Shown: one piece after another, positions 4,756 to 7,038 of the stretch | Layout: each line of letters opens with the position of its first letter | Numbering within the stretch: the stretch's first letter is position 1 | Assembly (NCBI GenBank): GCA_030637845.1 | Contig: DAOWFT010000151.1 | Coordinates: 1-7,038, forward strand | Direction: 5' to 3' | Length of the DNA: 7,038 nt | From: Thalassospiraceae bacterium | Lineage (GTDB): Bacteria; Pseudomonadota; Alphaproteobacteria; Rhodospirillales; Magnetovibrionaceae | The notes under the pieces: generated by a model | Database searches by the model: none | What the model was told of the DNA's origin: nothing | Seen by the model: only the letters and a program-made list of their open reading frames with translations | Made by a program: the position numbers and the translations under genes

Positions 4756-6513
4756 TTGTTTATATCAAAACTTAGAAATTTGTTCCCCTTTCTGGTCTGG
4801 CTACCGCTGGTCACCAAGGAAACCCTGCGGGCTGATTTAATTGCCGGGTTGACCGGCGCGGTAATTGTTCTGCCCCAAGGCGTGGCCTTTGCCATAATCG
4901 CCGGGCTACCGCCGCAGTATGGTTTATACACCGCCATGATAACGCCCATAGTGGCGGCATTGTTTGGCTCATCCAGGCATTTGATTTCAGGCCCAACCAC
5001 GGCAATTTCCATTGTGGTTTTTTCTTCCATCAGTGGCCACGCCCAACCTGGTACCCCTGAATTTGTTTCCCTTGCCCTGACGTTGACGTTTTTAGCCGGG
5101 GTTTATCAGTTTGCCTTTGGTCTGGCGCGCATGGGTATGGTGGTTAATTTTGTTTCCCACACGGTGGTGGTCGGCTTTACCGCAGGGGCGGCCATTTTGA
5201 TTGCCACCTCGCAAATGAAAAACGTATTGGGCATAAGCGTCCAAAGGGGCGAAAGCTTTATCCATACATGGATGAATTTGTGGGACGGCATAGGCTCGTT
5301 CAACATTTACGTATTTGCGGTTGCCATTACGACCCTAGTTCTGGCCATAGGCATTAAACGCATTAAACCGCGTTTTCCCAATTTGTTGTTGGCCCTTATT
5401 GTCGGCGGCGTTGTTTCATATTTGATTGACGGGGCCGCCAACGGGGTTTCGGTAGTGGGCGAAATACCCGCCCAATTGCCACCGTTTAGTAGCCCCACTT
5501 TCAGCTTTGCCGCCATCAAAATGTTAGCCCCGGAAGCATTTGCCGTGGCGTTGCTGGGCCTGATTGAGGCCGTGTCCATCAGCCGCTCAATCGCCGCAAA
5601 GTCGCACCAGCGCATTGACAGCAACCAAGAATTTGTCGGCCAAGGCCTGTCCAACATTGTTGGCAGCTTTTTTTCCAGTTACGCGGGCTCGGGCTCGTTT
5701 ACCCGTTCGGGCGTAAACTATGCATCAGGCGCAAAAACACCCATATCGGCCATATTTGCCGCAGTTATTTTGATGGTAGTGGTTCTTTTAGTGGCACCAT
5801 TAACCGCATACTTGCCCTTGGCCGCAATGGGCGGGGTAATTTTGGTGGTGGCGTTAAACCTGATTGACATAAAACAGATAAAACATGTTCTGGTTTCATC
5901 TAAAAGCGAGAGCACTATTTTACTGACCACTTTTTTTTCGACCCTGTTTCTTGATCTGGAATTTGCAATTTATCTGGGCGTGCTGGTATCGCTGGTTATA
6001 TTTCTGGCCAGGACATCGTTTCCGGAAATTGTGACGCTGGCCCCCGATGTTGACCATCGTTACAACAAACATATTCTTACCGATGTAACGATTAAGCCGC
6101 TGACCCAATGCCCAAAACTTAAAATTGTGCGGGTTGATATGTCTATTTACTTTGGCTCGCTCAACCATATTGAAAAGAAACTTTACGACATTTCCGACAA
6201 ACAGGGCGTGCATCACATTTTAATTATAGGTGCGGGCATTAACCTGGTTGACCTTAGCGGTTCTGAAATGTTGCTGCATCTGGCCGAACATTTAGAAGAA
6301 AAAGGCGGCGGTTTGTATTTTTGTAATCTCAAACCCGGCGTCTACCAATCCATGGCCAAGGCCCATTTAATCCGCGATATCAAGAACTGGCATTTCTTTG
6401 ACGAAAAGAAATTGGCGCTAGAAACCCTGCGCCGGTTGTTCCGCCGCCAAGGTGCGTGCGAAAATTGTAGCGCCGTGGCGTTTCAAGAATGCCGGATAAA
6501 ACCCAACGATTAA
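4756..6513 (+). CDS. SulP-family anion permease with C-terminal STAS domain
   Basis: SulP proteins are inner-membrane transporters for sulfate, bicarbonate or other anions, often coupled to H+ or Na+. With the start at 4756 the protein has 585 residues, a normal length. Typical SulP segments are visible: LPQGVAFA (39-46), GLPPQYGLY (50-58), SGPTTAIS (78-85) and SRSIAAKSHQR (276-286). About ten or more hydrophobic stretches follow to about residue 420. The cytoplasmic STAS domain spans about 445-558 with VDLSG at 498-502. The tail has Cys568, Cys571 and Cys579 (C-x2-C-x7-C), which I recall from one SulP subgroup. The frame is open back to a TTG at 4660 (617 residues), but that has no RBS and the extra 32 residues look unlike the family. 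TTG at 4756 has AAGG ten bases upstream; TTG at 4780 is another option. The stop is TAA. It is divergent from the SLC13-type gene. Substrate unknown; start uncertain. Confidence 0.9.
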   Translation: MFISKLRNLFPFLVWLPLVTKETLRADLIAGLTGAVIVLPQGVAFAIIAGLPPQYGLYTAMITPIVAALFGSSRHLISGPTTAISIVVFSSISGHAQPGTPEFVSLALTLTFLAGVYQFAFGLARMGMVVNFVSHTVVVGFTAGAAILIATSQMKNVLGISVQRGESFIHTWMNLWDGIGSFNIYVFAVAITTLVLAIGIKRIKPRFPNLLLALIVGGVVSYLIDGAANGVSVVGEIPAQLPPFSSPTFSFAAIKMLAPEAFAVALLGLIEAVSISRSIAAKSHQRIDSNQEFVGQGLSNIVGSFFSSYAGSGSFTRSGVNYASGAKTPISAIFAAVILMVVVLLVAPLTAYLPLAAMGGVILVVALNLIDIKQIKHVLVSSKSESTILLTTFFSTLFLDLEFAIYLGVLVSLVIFLARTSFPEIVTLAPDVDHRYNKHILTDVTIKPLTQCPKLKIVRVDMSIYFGSLNHIEKKLYDISDKQGVHHILIIGAGINLVDLSGSEMLLHLAEHLEEKGGGLYFCNLKPGVYQSMAKAHLIRDIKNWHFFDEKKLALETLRRLFRRQGACENCSAVAFQECRIKPND

Positions 6514-6538
6514 TTTTTTAAACTGGGTGTGTGGCTAT

Positions 6539-6910
6539 TTACCCCAGCCACCAGCTTTCGGGGTTGGCAATGGGTTCGGATTTTTCCATTTTCATCCAAC
6601 CCAGCACCACACGAACCAAGAACCACACGGCCACACCCAGCATCATTAATGGGCCGATAAAAATTATCACCGCAAGGGCAGAAATGGCCGCATAAAGCAA
6701 ACCAATCCAAAACGTACGGATGAGGTATGTGTAATGGCTTTGTAGCCAAGCGGGTGCATCGGGGCGAACGATGTATGCAACGATAAGGCCGGCAATGGCC
6801 GCAGGCGCAACAAAAAAGCTGGCCGCAAACAGCCCATAAATAATGCGCTGGGTGCTCAGGAACTTTTCAATATCGCTAACGCTTTTTTGCAGGTTTTGTT
6901 TGTCGTTCAT
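6539..6910 (-). CDS. DUF4870-like small inner-membrane protein
   Basis: This 123-residue protein resembles the DUF4870 family (Tic20-like fold), whose function is not established. After a polar N-terminus (1-22) there are hydrophobic stretches at about 23-47, 66-85 and 86-104, then a short charged tail. The segment APAWLQSHYTYLIRTFWIGL (52-71) is the most family-typical part: in relatives a similar W..SHY/H..Q.RTFWIG run joins the first two membrane segments. The end PNPxxW-like motif appears as ANPESWW (115-121). The ATG at 6910 is supported by GGAGGG (6917-6922 on the complement) six bases upstream. It converges on the SulP gene, with 25 bases between their stops and no clear terminator. 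It may be co-transcribed with a gene entering from the right edge. The family assignment is from pattern memory and is fairly good; the role is unknown. Confidence 0.85.
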   Translation of the reverse strand: MNDKQNLQKSVSDIEKFLSTQRIIYGLFAASFFVAPAAIAGLIVAYIVRPDAPAWLQSHYTYLIRTFWIGLLYAAISALAVIIFIGPLMMLGVAVWFLVRVVLGWMKMEKSEPIANPESWWLG

Positions 6911-6930
6911 AAATATCCCTCCGGGGGAAT

Positions 6931-7038
6931 TTAAATGGTGCGGGCGGCGAGCCTTGAGATTGCTCTCCCGATACGCTTGTATGCAAGCCTAAGAACGCAA
7001 AGCTGGGTTAGGACCATGTAGATCATTCTATCAATGTA
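6931..7038 (-). CDS. Possible 3' end of an unidentified CDS (partial at right edge)
   Basis: On the minus strand one frame is open from the window edge for 35 codons and ends with TAA at 6931-6933, 20 bases before the DUF4870-like gene. The peptide is basic and hydrophobic, with MIYMVLTQLC followed by an Arg-rich end (RIGRAISRLAARTI). I do not recognise it. The spacing to the next gene, whose RBS falls in the gap, suits an operon. Against it, the codons include AGA and AGG twice each, unlike the other genes here, and an open stretch of this length happens by chance fairly often. Treat it as a weak candidate. If it is not coding, this edge holds nothing else I can identify. Confidence 0.3.
   Translation of the reverse strand, partial: YIDRMIYMVLTQLCVLRLAYKRIGRAISRLAARTI

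Noticed and set aside
4638..5030. 130-codon minus-strand open frame upstream of the SLC13-type gene
   Set aside because: It overlaps the conserved start of the SulP gene on the other strand and shows no domain or RBS support.
6514..6551. Terminator between the convergent SulP and DUF4870-like genes
   Set aside because: GTGGCT/AGCCAC gives only 6 bp with a 9-base loop and no following T-run. The T-rich stretch at 6514-6518 has no stem before it.
6975..6988. GCTTG/CAAGC hairpin at the right edge, considered as part of a small RNA
   Set aside because: It has only five pairs, no T-run, and no match to tRNA, 4.5S, 6S or tmRNA features that I can recognise.

Overview
The window looks like the chromosome of a medium-GC alphaproteobacterium. 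The main reasons are the serC-serA order, the long-form SerA sequence, the SerC subtype shared by alphaproteobacteria and Methanosarcina, and a small DUF4870-type membrane protein with alphaproteobacterial wording. No phage, plasmid, IS, CRISPR, tRNA or rRNA is visible. All four genes with a normal end stop with TAA.

From left to right: serA (minus strand, 72-1295) runs off the left edge but is broken by an in-frame TAG at 72-74. Past this stop the same frame continues to read as the normal next part of the protein. serC (minus, 1319-2482) lies 23 bases upstream of serA, so the two form a serC-serA operon. The 214 bases between serC and the next gene (2483-2696) form an elaborate leader: a promoter whose -10 box lies in a palindrome, a terminator-like hairpin with a GCAA loop, two tandem direct repeats, and a second terminator-like hairpin. 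The U-tract of that second hairpin ends at the serC start codon, and its 3' arm is the serC ribosome binding site. Arms of the two hairpins can also pair with each other, as in an attenuator.

Next come two divergent anion transporters: an SLC13/DASS-type permease with two internal TrkA-C domains (minus, 2697-4628) and a SulP permease with a STAS domain (plus, start probably 4756, end 6513). A hairpin with a T-run lies just before the proposed SulP start. A DUF4870-like membrane protein (minus, 6539-6910) converges on SulP. At the right edge there may be the last 35 codons of another minus-strand gene.

Functionally, SerA and SerC make O-phosphoserine from 3-phosphoglycerate. The two transporters belong to families that often carry sulfate or other small anions. 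One possible theme is supply of serine and sulfate for cysteine, but this is inferred from adjacency only. The points most worth a second look are the amber codon in serA and the serC leader.
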